Shown: positions 47,401 to 58,445 of the stretch, in pieces | Position numbering within the stretch: the first letter of the stretch is position 1 | How the letters are laid out: each line of letters opens with the position of its first letter | Source: Volvariella volvacea V23 | Taxonomy: Eukaryota > Basidiomycota > Agaricomycetes > Agaricales > Pluteaceae | Assembly: GCA_000349905.1 (NCBI GenBank) | Contig: KB722737.1 | Location: 145,191 to 204,979 of the forward strand | Direction of reading: 5' to 3' | DNA length: 59,789 nucleotides | The notes under the pieces: generated by a model | The model's input: only the letters and a program-made list of their open reading frames with translations | Told to the model about the DNA's origin: nothing | The model's database searches: none | Made by a program: the position numbers and the translations under genes

Positions 47401-49258
47401 GCCCAGCCGAGCCTGAGACTGAATTGCCGCAGGAGCAAGAAATGGTTAAGGATCTAGATCACAAAAACGCTTAAATATATGCGCATATAGGGAGAATATA
47501 AGACAAACTCACCTCGCGATACCCATCGACGTCTTGCCACAGATTCAAAATTGCCAGAGCCCACTCGCGGCAGTCGTCCCGGCCCAGACTATCCGCCCAC
47601 GCCCACACGGTTAACACGCCAGCGATACCAATACATGCTCTAACAAAATTGATAAACTCGTCATGGGAAAACGAGACCGAAGGTGCCGTGTTAGTTCCAG
47701 AATTTCCGTCGTTGCTGTTTTCATGTAGAGAATCCTCGACGACCTTCTCTAGAGAAGGCGGATGGGAGGGTATTGGCAGCACGGGGTTTTCTTCTAACTT
47801 GGCTACTAGGTCCTTGTGCGATATCATGGCCAATAGCCAACACCCCAATGAGTGCTCGTCTGTTGCTATGTCCTTTACTAGTCGAATGGATTGTGTAAAA
47901 TTTCCTTGTGTGTTGGAGAGGGCATCCTGAAAAGTCTTCCAACCTCGTAGGCGTGAAGCTATCTTGGATGCGAGGACTCTTTCCCCATGTTCACTCGTAG
48001 AGGACGTCTGGATGCCTTGAAGGAACTCCAAGAACCACGGTTGTGTGAGATGGGCGGCGATCGTAGGGTTACTGGCCGCTTGGAGGAGCGAGGTCAATAC
48101 AGTTTCGTCGAATGTTTGCAGGTCGAATACGTTCTCCAGCTCGACGTGCTGCTAGAAAGGCATGAGTAGGAAATAATGAAATTGAGTCAGTTGAGACGAA
48201 CCAAAATTGCTTGTGCCAATCCAGGTACCTGCGCAGCTGCCACGCTCAGTAACTCTGCTACTGCAATGGCTTGGTCCAGGTCCTACATTTCCATACAGGT
48301 ATTTGACACGAGAAATTGAGGATCACGATTTCAGGAAGATACGCTCGAAAGAATCATCTTCAATTGGAAGACTGCGAACCTTTGGACCAACAAGCTCCGA
48401 AATCTTCGATCCAAACTTGTCCAGCAACTCTTGGGAAGTATCTTCGAATATTGGCGTATGCAACCGCTTCAGCAATAGGTCGATCCGATCCTCGTCTAGT
48501 TCGGTGTCCAAGTCAGCATATAGGTATGGAAAATCACCCAAGTCCCAGTCCTCGTTTTGCGGCTTCAGGCAGAGCATGAGCTTGACCAATAGCGATAACG
48601 GTGGCTTGTCCTCTAATGATGCGAGAAGTTCTTCTGCAACACTCGTGGGGCTTATCGAATTTGAGGGATCAACCTCTCTGGACAATGGGTATGGTTGGGG
48701 TTTGGAAGTCACCGGGTGCGGTGGAGCCTGCTCTTCTGGCTGTTCGATAGGATTGGGTGGGGCTACGAGCTCGCCATATATTGCCATGGATAGAAACTGA
48801 AAATCGCCTTGAACGACCATTAGTCGCGTCGCGTACTGCGTCGAATTCGTTTGCTTATCGGATAATGGGCTGATATACACATAACATACCTCCGGTCCCA
48901 TGTCAACTATGAAATCCATTTGGCCACCTGTATAAGCTATCTTGGTGGGCACAAGGGCATTTGGTGCACGTTGCTTCTCCTTGGAATCGGACTGGCCAGA
49001 CGGTAGCGCGTTGAAGAATACATTAAGGAAGAACGCGTCCGGGTGTGTTTGCCTAACAAGACGTAGACGAAATCTGAGTCAAATGCAGTGTCGAAAGATA
49101 AACTGGACATACGAGATGACGTCTGGACATTCGGCAAAAGGATGGGTGCCCTTAGGGAATATACGAATCGAGGCTATCCGAATCGGTGCAGAGAATCGAA
49201 TAGCAGCCAGCCCAGACGAGCCTTCGGGGACCAAGGTAGACCAATGGAGGAGGCGCAT
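44471..49258 (-). CDS. Virilizer-family protein (m6A methyltransferase complex component)
   Basis: Virilizer (VIRMA) is the large scaffold of the mRNA m6A writer complex in animals and plants. Exons: 49258-49113, 49052-48890, 48835 to about 48380-48330, 48282-48202, 48151-47513, 47453-44798, 44705-44701 and 44638-44471; about 1430-1450 residues. The N-terminus matches the VIR_N domain: IRFSAPIRIASIRIFPKGTH, then DAFFLNVFFNALPSG and AYTGGQMDFIVDMGPE. The rest is a long alpha-helical repeat region with few landmarks (for example DLDQAIAVAELLSVAAAQVP). The exon 3/4 joint is unsettled: only a phase-0 donor such as AAG|GTTCGC at about 48380 fits the best acceptor. Exon 7 is a 5-nt microexon. The C-terminus is Gly/Ala/Pro-rich. 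It is tail-to-tail with eIF3m. Confidence 0.8.
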
Positions 49259-49469
49259 GGCCGTGGGTTCGACGGGGGAGTCGGGGACGGGGACTTGCTG
49301 GACGGAGCACGACCGCCCAGCCACAGCTCCGCCAAAATGAAAGTTCTCACGACTGGTCGAAAGGGTCTCCGGATTTCAGTTCTCTTGCTTGCCTCCGTCC
49401 CATCCATTTATTCCGCTCCTCCTCCCACTTCTTTCCCCTTCCTTATCATCTATCGCTCTGTTCACGCGA
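49259..49469. promoter_or_regulatory. Shared promoter of the Virilizer and ORM genes
   Basis: 211 bp separate the two divergent start codons. The part next to the ORM gene is pyrimidine-rich. No TATA box is seen. Confidence 0.5.
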
Positions 49470-51006
49470 ATGAGTCGCTCGACGACCATCAAGCTACCCG
49501 TCCTAGACCTACCAGCCCCGCCACCGCGACCTACTTCCCTGAGGACAAGAGGACGTAGTGGTAGTCTTGTCAAGGTCGAGCAAGTTGGAGACCGCTCCGT
49601 CGAGGAAGTATTAGACCGAAGTGCCTTCGTCAACATCAATGCAAACTGGGTCAATGCCAAAGGTACCCAACGCCCCCTTGTTTACTGCTCAGTTCCACTT
49701 CATCACACGACTCATCACAGGTGCTTGGCTCATTCATGTCGTGCTCATCATGTGCGGCAAGATTATCATTGACACAATCCCTGGCATGAGTCAACAACTA
49801 AGTTGGACGCTTGTCAATTTACTATACCTGGCTGTGAGTGCATTGCTTGGCTGCCAATGACGCGATCTCATCCTGACTCCCTCTAGCTATCATATCTCAT
49901 GTTCCATTGGGTCACTGGCATACCTTTTGAAAACGACCTCCATGGAGGTGCTTACGACGATCTAACGCTATGGGAACAAATTGACGATGGTGCCCAATAC
50001 ACTCCTGCGAAGAAGTGGCTATTTTGCGTTCCAATTGTGCTGTATGTCCCATTTCCATACTCCGGCCCACAGTTTGCATCCCCGGGCGCCCCATCCCGCA
50101 CCTACTGTACACCTTTTGTTCTACCCTCTCCTCGTGCTCCACTAAGAACGTGGCCGGACCATCCCACTATTAAACTTCGTTATGATGCTTACCCCATACG
50201 CGTATAGGTTCCTAGCATCAACACATTACACCAACTATAATTTATGGCTCTTCGCCATTAACCTTACAGCCCTAATCTTCGTCCTCATACCCAAATTGCC
50301 TCAAGTAAGTCCGCACTGCCTTCGCTTTATTTTTCTTGGTTTCGTTGCCGTCCACTATCCCTTGCTTCGCCCTTTCATCTCCGCATTCTATCTCTCCGAC
50401 CCCGCCGCCGCGTCGTCCCATCCCACCCTTCCTTGCATACCTGGTTTTGTCATCTTAAAGGGCGACATCATCAACCCTTCGAGTCTTGCCTCATTCTGAT
50501 GACTTCATCGAAATCACTTACCGCGCCCGATGACTTATCCCTCCACCCTTCTTGCTGCGCATTACGCCGGAGTTGAGGTACCCGATCTCCCCGTTGTCCA
50601 CTGCTGCGGATTACCAGATGCCAGCAAGACGCGTAACGCCGAATCGCTCGATGCGCGGATGTTATTATTCATCCGCTTTCCCATGTCTTTCGCGTTTTGA
50701 TTTCACCTTATCTTGTGCTGTGCTTGTCTTTTCCCTGGTAGAACGAGTTGACTGATTGGATATTTTTAATTTTTTTCCCCATCATACCCGCTGCTCCCCA
50801 CAACCCTCTTATCGTCAATGCCCACCCGACCTGGCGCACCCGGTTTTTAGCTACATCGACAACGAGTAAGATTCATGCCAAGTGATGGGTCAGGGATGGC
50901 TACCCCAGTGACTCCAAGTTTTCCACCTTCCGGTACCATCACTCCAGTCAAGGGCTCAGTTCCAGAAATTGCTAACATTATTATCACGGAAGCTCACTTT
51001 CAGTAA
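49470..51006 (+). CDS. ORM1: ORM/ORMDL family sphingolipid regulator
   Basis: ORM proteins sit in the ER membrane and restrain serine palmitoyltransferase. Five exons (49470-49662, 49721-49833, 49887-50041, 50208-50304, 50851-51006) give 237 residues. The core shows NANWVNAKGAWLIHVVLI, LSYLMFHWVTGIPF, THYTNYNLWLFAIN and LIPKLPQLHR across the last junction. Hydrophobic segments fit the four membrane spans known for the family. The N-terminal ~60 residues are a Ser/Arg-rich extension like the phosphorylated tail of yeast Orm1/2. The C-terminal exon adds about 45 residues beyond the usual end. The last intron is 546 bp, far above the local norm. Confidence 0.9.
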
Positions 51007-51734
51007 ATGATTCCCTCAAGTCGAAACTTCAACCATCCACCCGTCTCCCTCCCTGTTTGTGTCTCAAATTAAGAGGTGCAATGTTGCAGCTAGAATTAAG
51101 TTTCCATCCCCAAGAATGAACACTTCGTATTTCTTTTTTTCTATTCTTTCTCTTTTGTTTGTCTGGAAGGGTGTGGCTGGTTACTGTGATCGTATTGGAT
51201 TCAAGTTATTCCTTCTCATTATCGTCCGGTTTCAATCCGAGTATTTGAATTCACCCATCGTACATTATACACCCCTTTGGTATCACATTACCTGCCAACA
51301 TAAATCACTTTTTTTGGTTTCATAGCTCCCAATGTAGATTTTCTTTCGCGTGTCACGATGGATGAATTTCAGACCACTTGAATCCTACTTAACATTCGCC
51401 TGATATCCACCATGCTACCACTACGAACCCTCCCAATTACCTACCAGCAATCGATATACTGCCTGATCCGGACTATCTCCCCTTTTTAGTTGTTATTAAT
51501 TGAACCTACTAGTATTGCGTCCACGAAATTTAGACCATTCACCTGCAAACTTAGCCTGCGCTCCAGCTCGATAATAGCTGGACGCCTCTGGCATCTCCTA
51601 ATCGACGAAATTCGTGTCATGTCCTCTCTCTATACCAAAGGATTCATAGCCCTCATAGCATTTTCGGCTCCTTTACTGTTTCCAAACATATGTTGCCGCC
51701 TTGTCAAATTACCCAGAATAATTTGTCGCCACTG
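51007..51734. other. Intergenic region
   Basis: This is AT-richer DNA between the ORM stop and the NTPase gene. Short open frames carry no recognisable content. Confidence 0.45.
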
Positions 51735-54480
51735 TCAGACTTCCCAGTCGTTCTCGAAGGGTTTGAATACATTCAACCCATAGCCTTCACAGCAATAGTC
51801 GTACGTCGTGAATTGAACGGGACGCGAATCTGCTTCCAGTTCGGGCTTGGAGTATTCCGAGTCATACTTCACCTGGTGAAGTCCTCCGCCTTTGACCCCT
51901 TGTGCCAAAGAGATTATTCGGACGATAGGGACGGGGCTGTCCCTTCCTTGCTGTATAAGACCAAAAGCGAATGGGACCATAAGCTTCAACAAGTCTTTTC
52001 TGGCAGCCTGGGAAGCGTTCGTTGTTGGGTCATTCGTTACTTTGATCAGGATACGTTCCAGGCATGAAGGACATCACTGGAGAAAAGGTAAGGCAACAGG
52101 ACGTCCCAGCACCCGTACTTGTCTCCCCTGACAATCCCGGCACTTCGAGCGATGGATGGTAGAAGGCGGCGGCGATCCTTTACGACGTCTAGAGATTCCG
52201 GCCTAACGAGGTGATTGAAGTGCATCGCAGAATCTTTGAACATGTCTTTCAAACTCTTGTCCTCTCCAGGCAGGTGAAACGAAGGTAGGCCATTCGAAAC
52301 GTCACGCTTCAATAAGCAAGAGAAAAAATCGTGAACGCCAAAAATCGTGAACGCCAAAAATCGTGAACGCCAAACATGGGAAGGGAGTCGCCCCTAAGCC
52401 TCCAAGAGGACACTTTACTCGCTCTCTCAACTGCATTATCCCTGGCGATCGTGATGAGAACCATCGTGAAGAACTCAATGCGTCGTTGTCATCGATATTC
52501 CTGGCGTACCATCGAACTCCATCGAGCCAATTAAATCTTTCGTTCTGCATCACTGCAATGCAGCCTCTGCCGCGACTGACTCCGATGGATGTTGGTCAAC
52601 ATGAACCCGTCGTTATCGTATATTTTCGTGCAACCCTCTTGCAACGAAATCTCGCCCTACCAGCTGCATATCGCGGGGTGGGAAATTGTGCCCTAATGGG
52701 ATGCGGTGTGATAGAATAGTGAATCATTGAAAACCGCAGAAGGGGAAGATTGTTGTCTCCGGCCATTCGAAAAGTTTATCCATCGCGAAATCCAGCATTC
52801 CGCCACGCATTAGTCTCCATCCATATTCGTACCAAAGCCCCCAGCTACACGCATGCATGCATTAATCAATCAACTGAGATTATGGAATAGTAAATTCACA
52901 TACATGGGCCTCGCAAACTTCGAACAGAACCGATAGGAAAGCAAGTCCTCCAAGTGCTCCCCGCCGCTGATCTTTTGACCTGCAGCAAATAACGCTTGAT
53001 CAAAGCTAAGGATAGTCCAGGCTGGTATGGCGACATGGAACAGGATCCGACCAGAAAGAGTCGATCTTTCATACGGAGTAATATCGTTGATGTTCGGGTC
53101 TGAAGATAGGAATACCGGAGCGACTGGATATTGCTTCAGGTCGCAGAAAGCCAGACGAAGATGGACGAGAGGACATCTATCGGATAACAAAAAGCGTCTA
53201 GTCATCAAATTCTGAGCATCGTCGAAAGCGATAAAAATTTTCGTTACAGTTATCTGTTGAAGCGGGTCGACCTCATATTTCATGGTACAAAGAAAGTCGG
53301 TGAGATCTCGCATGGAATCCTTCAACTGCTCTGTCAACGATGGCGTCCTATGATTGAGCAGCTGTGCGTTTGAGAATAGCACACAGCCCCTATTTCAGCA
53401 ACGGCATAGTTATCAATGATTAGAGAAACTCACCTCTCCAGCTTCAGTAGCTATATCTTCGAAAAATTTCAATAGAAACTCATTATTTAGTTTTTCCATG
53501 GTCTGCCCCTCCGTCATACATTTGTGGAATATACCTGGATGTATGTCTTTGCCGTATTCCTCCTTCAGCTGCTCAAGTGTAGATTTCATTTTGCGAAAGA
53601 GGGCGGTTAGCCAACATGTTGTTGCCTGCTGTACCAACTCCGGGGGGCGACCAGTCAAAAAGTTGAGTGCCGAAGCATCACTAGGCGGGAACTCTGCCAT
53701 GAAAATTTAATTGATTAAAAGGCCTGATAGCACGCGCTATTACATATGAACTTACCACAGTCCCGACACAAATTGACAGGAATTACAAAGGTCTGTTCGC
53801 CAATTCATCCACAAGGCGAGATTTTCCAGTCCTATATGTCTGAATTACGGACAAAATATTTCCATAGCGACCAAGGTCACTGGAAGCCCACTTACAGTAC
53901 AAAACAAACGCTTCCGGGATTTCTTTGCCTACGTACTCCGTTGACCATGACTGGTAGACTGCTAAGTTAAGATTAGCATATAAGGAGTGCATAGCACGAA
54001 TGAGACAATAAGTACCTCTCTCAAATGGATCCAACCTAGCGCTTTTGACCTCTTCGCCTTGTTCGGATTGACGACGGCTGTGCTCTTGAACAGTGCTTTT
54101 CTCTAAGGAAACATATTAGTAGTACATTAGTGTCAAGGCAATTCATGCGAACTAAAAACACCAAGGAACTGTATCCAGTTCCCATCCGCTGCTACCTTGT
54201 CGAGTGCGTCAAGGCATTGAGACCTCCAATCCCCGTTGTCCTTCCATGCAAACTCATATTCTTTTGGATATATATATTCAGCCTTGGCGTCGTCGCGGAT
54301 GTATTACGACGTATGGGTAGAGCGATCCGTTGGCCAACACCTCGTATCGAGTTTCCCTCGAACGCGCGCGGGAAAGGGGGGACAAGGCGTTGTCTCTACT
54401 TGACCCCTGCAGATCCAGCAAGGGTTTGTCTTCTATACCTGCACTGCTTTCAGCATTTGATTTTGGTACGTTTTTCTTGA
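51735..54480 (-). pseudogene. Decaying P-loop NTPase gene, Crinkler-like accessory family
   Basis: Coding pieces on the minus strand line up in order as one large protein. Upstream (about 54450-54100) come NGSLYPYVVIHPRRR and EYEFAWKDNGDWRSQCLDAL. Then ILSVIQTYRTGKSRLVDELA (about 53785-53850) gives a Walker A motif whose first Gly is lost. A stop at 53783-53785 follows within a few codons, while another frame continues VIPVNL, so an indel is likely. IFIAFDDAQN (about 53209-53235) fits Walker B. MVDF-like LDFAMDKL follows near 52770, then HFNHLVRP, and a tail with RILIKVTND and PVPIVRIISLAQG. In related mushroom proteins, from memory, this tail reads like a restriction-endonuclease-fold motif (ILIQVKN); here Q and K are changed. 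At least two further frame breaks lie near 52340 and 52040. Some may be introns. Family assignment is tentative. Confidence 0.5.
52324..52371. repeat. Three perfect tandem copies of a 16-bp unit
   Basis: The unit AAAAATCGTGAACGCC is repeated three times head to tail (52324-52339, 52340-52355, 52356-52371). It lies inside the NTPase gene remains. Because 16 is not a multiple of three, the array changes the reading frame. Confidence 0.95.
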
Positions 54481-54716
54481 CGTTTTGAGCTACGGGGTTC
54501 GGGCGAAAGTGAGGCGGCTCTTTTGCTCATGGTGCAGGAGGATAATGTCTTAACTCAGATTTTGTTTGGCTTTGGACTCATTAACTACTTGACCTTTTCA
54601 TTAGGTCCGGACCTAATAACAAAAAATGTCAGAATGAATTTACTGTATAATAATATCAAGTTGTTTCAACACATGGGCATGTGTAGACAACTAACAAGTA
54701 TGAAAAGTGAGTTAAT

Positions 54717-55476
54717 CTGCTTGTCAGGGCTCGTAAGAGCCCCTGACATAAACACCTGACATTCAGACACCCACCAAGCATCTACACCCCATCAACAGGC
54801 ACTGACCAAGCATCTACACTCACATCCAGATGCCCACCAAGCATCTTCATTATTCCATTTCTCTTTTCTTTTCCTTCTTTTGCTACACCCTATTTATTAT
54901 ATCTTTGATACATAATATGTATTACCCCATCTCCCTCTTACACACCACCTTTACCTACACACATCCATTCATCCATACCCCATACCCTTATCTATGATCC
55001 ACATTCCCACCTTACCCATCTCCATCCTCCACATATGGTATACCCTTTGTTCTTTATTGCATCCAATGGATCAATCTTGTCCTAGATGGACATATGTCAA
55101 GTCAGAGGATCAGTTATGATCTCATATGACTCCATCCCCTTCCCACATTGACTGCACATAACATGGGCTTACACATACATGCCAACCCAGCTTACATGTC
55201 CCCTGGTCTGTGCACTACACTCTTCACTCAGGACTCCCACTTTGTTACTTTCATTCTTACCCCCCACTTCTCTTCACCCAAGAGATTATATCCCTTTATT
55301 TATCTTCAAGTAGTATATATACTGTACTGCTCTCACCATCTATTCTCCAGCTTTAAAGATTCTTCACTTAGGAATAGATAAGTGACTTTGAGCTAGCCTC
55401 TTCTTTCCACACCTTTACTGATAGATTCTTCACTTGGGAATAGAATCTGAGTATTCACTTTTTCCACAACACTGCT
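54717..55476 (+). mobile_element. Solo LTR (54722-55471) with 5-bp target duplication
   Basis: The 750-bp element starts TGTCAGGG and ends CCACAACA, with TG...CA termini. It is flanked by CTGCT at 54717-54721 and 55472-55476, a perfect target-site duplication. The first 27 bases form a near-perfect hairpin (54722-54748). Its last 243 bp are repeated at 1-253. No internal retroelement genes are present, so it is a solo LTR left by recombination. It sits about 250 bp upstream of the NTPase gene remains. Confidence 0.9.
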
Positions 55477-56065
55477 GTCAGTCTCATGTCAATTCCTTGA
55501 GACATGTCACATCACACCTGATCAGCCACATCAGCAAAAAGGCTAGAATGTTGCAAGAGTATTATGATGTGATGTATTCACCTTCTGATTGGCATAAGAT
55601 GATATAAGGGTTGCAATCTCCTATAAGAGCCCATATAGAGATGTATAACACTGCTATATAGTTTATACATATTTGTACAGCCCCTATATAAGCCACCACA
55701 TCCTACACATATTCTGAGTCCAGAACAAAGTGAGGACTTGGTCTTTTCAGTGGGGGTCCCCCTCAGAGTTTGTGTTACGGCGACGTTACCTTAACGCGTC
55801 GTTCCGTAATTCAAAGGTGTGGATACACTATTGAATTATAAACGAGTAAGATGATGAGGATGATTGGGGCCAACAGTATGTTGAGTCGATCCGTCGTCAA
55901 AGGCGTTAATGAGATAAGTCGAGATATGATTCGCACAGCAAAGTACGAGATGGATATAAGAAAAGTACAGGAGGTCAAGCTAAAGTTTTACACTAAAGAA
56001 GGAGAGGTTTTTATACTATTTTATGAGTTCGACTAAGAAGGAAATATGGTGTTTGAGTCATATGT

Positions 56066-56125
56066 ACGCGTAAGCTATGGACGCGTAAGCTATGGACGCG
56101 TAAGCTATGGACGCGTAAGTTATAC
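56066..56125. repeat. Four tandem copies of a 15-bp unit with ACGCGT
   Basis: The unit ACGCGTAAGCTATGG is repeated at 56066, 56081, 56096 and 56111; the last copy is diverged. Each copy holds the palindrome ACGCGT, and another CGCGCG follows at about 56126. Confidence 0.95.
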
Positions 56126-56512
56126 GCGCGTACATTACTATATGGAGGAAAGCTTTTGTAGTTACTGAAAGCGGTTGTAACTACTTGAAGTGAAACTGAG
56201 TCCTGATAGAAAGTTCGAAAGCGAGACGATAGTCTGAGAATGCACAAGCTAATTTGACGGATTCTCTCTGTCGTAACAGTTTGCCTCAGAGTTGGTGGAA
56301 ATTTCTGGTGGCTGTGCAGCAACATTGCTGCCACACAACAACAAGACATTACTATGGGCTGAAAATCAGGAGACCTTACATTCTCATATAGGTGAGCATT
56401 TCTGCCAATTTTTGTCCAATTTTATTTGGCCATTCTGATGTAGCAACATGGTTACTTCATCTGCCCTCTCTACTTGTATTTGGTCATTGGCTGGTTGGAA
56501 CATCAAGATGTT

Positions 56513-56793
56513 TTGTTTCTGGGGTTTTTTTGGGTGTCTGAACATGGTGGAGATATTTGTTTAACAGGGCAATGCACTGTTCTCCAGATATGGCCACCTG
56601 CTCCTCAAGTTCAACCAAAATGCTACCTACAGACCCAGCACCTAATCTCCTGGTCCTAGAAGGTCATACACTTTATTTTGGGAGTTTTTTAGGTCTCTCT
56701 AACCACTGGTAATGTTTGTTAAACAGTGTGATGCACTGCTCCCCAGGTATAGCCACCTGCTCTCTAACTTCAACCAAAACATTCTCTACACAC
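56513..56793. repeat. Two diverged ~125-bp direct repeat units
   Basis: 56513-56640 and 56672-56793 share, in order, TTTTTTGGG or GGGAGTTTTTT, GGTAATGTTTGTTAAACAG-like, GCAATGCACTG-like, CCACCTGCTC and TTCAACCAAAA. The start of a third copy (GGGAGTTTTTTGG, then CTGGTAACAT) lies at about 57495-57540. Confidence 0.7.
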
Positions 56794-57223
56794 TGTTATG
56801 AACAGGCTAATTTTATTTTTAACTCATTATCATTATTCCTATAGACACTCATTATAGACACCTAAAATATCATTATTAATTTCACTTTCTTTTATTTTTA
56901 TTATGTCATTCCTTTACCAGATTAGCCAGCATGATTAGATAAGATGATTATATACAAACCAGTTAGCAAATAACCAAAGAAGACTGTTAGGCATATGACC
57001 CATAGAATGTACTAGAAACATGTGTCATGATTGCACTATAGCATGCAATCATTGTGCAAGTATTAGCATAATGGTCTGTGCATAGATAGTTAGAATATCT
57101 ATAAATACTGGAGCCAGCTGGCAGATAGCTTCCCAGTTCTGATCTGGTCTTTACTGCCCTCATTGAGCCATGTAGCTTAAGCAACCTTTACTCTGACGAC
57201 CAAGACATATACTTGTTACAACA
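56794..57223 (+). mobile_element. Possible LTR, 430 bp
   Basis: It begins TGTTATGAACAG and ends CTTGTTACAACA, with TG...CA ends and inverted TGTT/AACA tips. An internal CTATAAATACTGG could be its TATA box. Flanking 5-mers (ACACA-type left, CGAGT right) do not match, so it may be a 5' LTR followed by internal sequence, or a rearranged copy. Confidence 0.35.
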
Positions 57224-58196
57224 CGAGTACTCACAGTGGTAAGCAGATTATTGTTAATCTTTCTTCTTATCTGGTTGTTGCAGAGTGAAATGCTTTGTGT
57301 GCATCTGCTAACCACTGTATATCATTTCATACAGATGGCTCAAGGCCTGTTCTCTATCGAGGGTAGAGTCCATTTCTTCATTTCTCTTATTTATTTCATG
57401 GTGCTATTCATCGGGGTTGGCAAGCACTCAATGTGGTTGCTGACACATACTTGGCACATCCTTTTCTTGCCCAATCAAGTTTCTTCCTCTTTTTTGGGAG
57501 TTTTTTGGATTGCTTACACTGCTGGTAACATCTATTCCATCCTACAATCTCTTATTCAAGCCCTGTGTCCACTTTCTCTCTAATTTCTTATAAACTAGTT
57601 CATGTTCAGAACTAGAACCAAAAAAGAGTTTAGACTCAGCTCTGCCAGGCACAGCCATGGCCCATTTTACTAAGTAAATTATTTTTCTTTTCTCCTGAAA
57701 ATCCACTTTCTGGTTTTGTTCCATTGCCTGATTCCAGTGAGCCATGATACAGCTACACTTTTTTTTGAATATCAACTAACACTCCAAACACAATAGTACT
57801 AACCACCTAATATTCCCAGTGTGGCAGTTTTCTACTCACTTTTGTGACAGAAATACTTTTTGAAAAAATAATAATATTTCTTATTTTATATTGATTTGAG
57901 TATTTTCACTTCTTTTAATATTTTTATTTTATGAACTGCCAAAAATTCCATTCAATAAAAGATTTCTTAATGCTGTTTGTGAGGAACTGTACAGTTTTAT
58001 TTTATTTCTATATGTATCTAGTATATAAGGCCTTCAAAGTTGATTAAAATAAAAAGCAGTCTTGGCCTATATTTTTACATGTGAACTCAAGTGCTGTTTT
58101 GTTTGATGAATCATATAGTAATCTTGAGATATAGCTTACTTAGGAATTGGTTTCTTGAGAAGAATTTTGAAATATAGTTATCTGCAATTGAGAGTA
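57224..58196. other. AT-rich repeat-type DNA without genes
   Basis: Short frames only. One block near 57490 belongs to the ~125-bp repeat above. The rest is A/T-rich with no recognised feature. Confidence 0.4.
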
Positions 58197-58445
58197 TGTT
58201 ACAGGTACTTACCTCTAAACTGATTGTAGCAGGAATAAAGTAAGATAAAGAAGTTACTTCTGCACAAATAATGTAGTAACTAAAAAAAAAAACAAATTAA
58301 TTAATCTAAGAAGCAATACTCAGATGTACAGGTCTTATATATCTACAAAACTATATGTAACTATTTGTATAAAGTAAACAACTGACAATAAATTAATCAG
58401 CTATCTGAGTTATGTGTTTAACTAAGTGACCAATAGCATTGTCAT
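58197..58445 (-). repeat. Truncated copy of the 58.8-kb LTR
   Basis: Starting at TGTTACAGGTACTTACC, this stretch aligns with 58819-59060 through shared landmarks such as AGCAGGA, GCACA-ATAATG, ATACTCAGA, TTATATATCTAC, TGTAACTATTTGTATAA and ATGTGTTTAACTAA. Similarity stops near 58445, so the copy lacks the rest of the LTR. Confidence 0.75.

Larger units (their letters stand above)
55477..56793. repeat. Retroelement debris with promoter-like block and tandem repeats
   Basis: 55663-55700 holds a TATA-like CCCTATATAAGCC. 55711-55774 matches 316-379 inverted. 55770-55955 matches 59640-59789, the latter with many C-to-T and G-to-A changes. 56066-56125 is a tandem repeat of a 15-bp unit. 56513-56640 and 56672-56793 are two diverged copies of one ~125-bp unit. 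No intact gene is seen; a 61-codon open frame at 55851-56036 is part of the repeat. Confidence 0.6.

Noticed and set aside
55851..56036. 61-codon frame after ATGATGAG
   Set aside because: It is part of a repeated non-coding block; the copy at 59715 has an in-frame stop.
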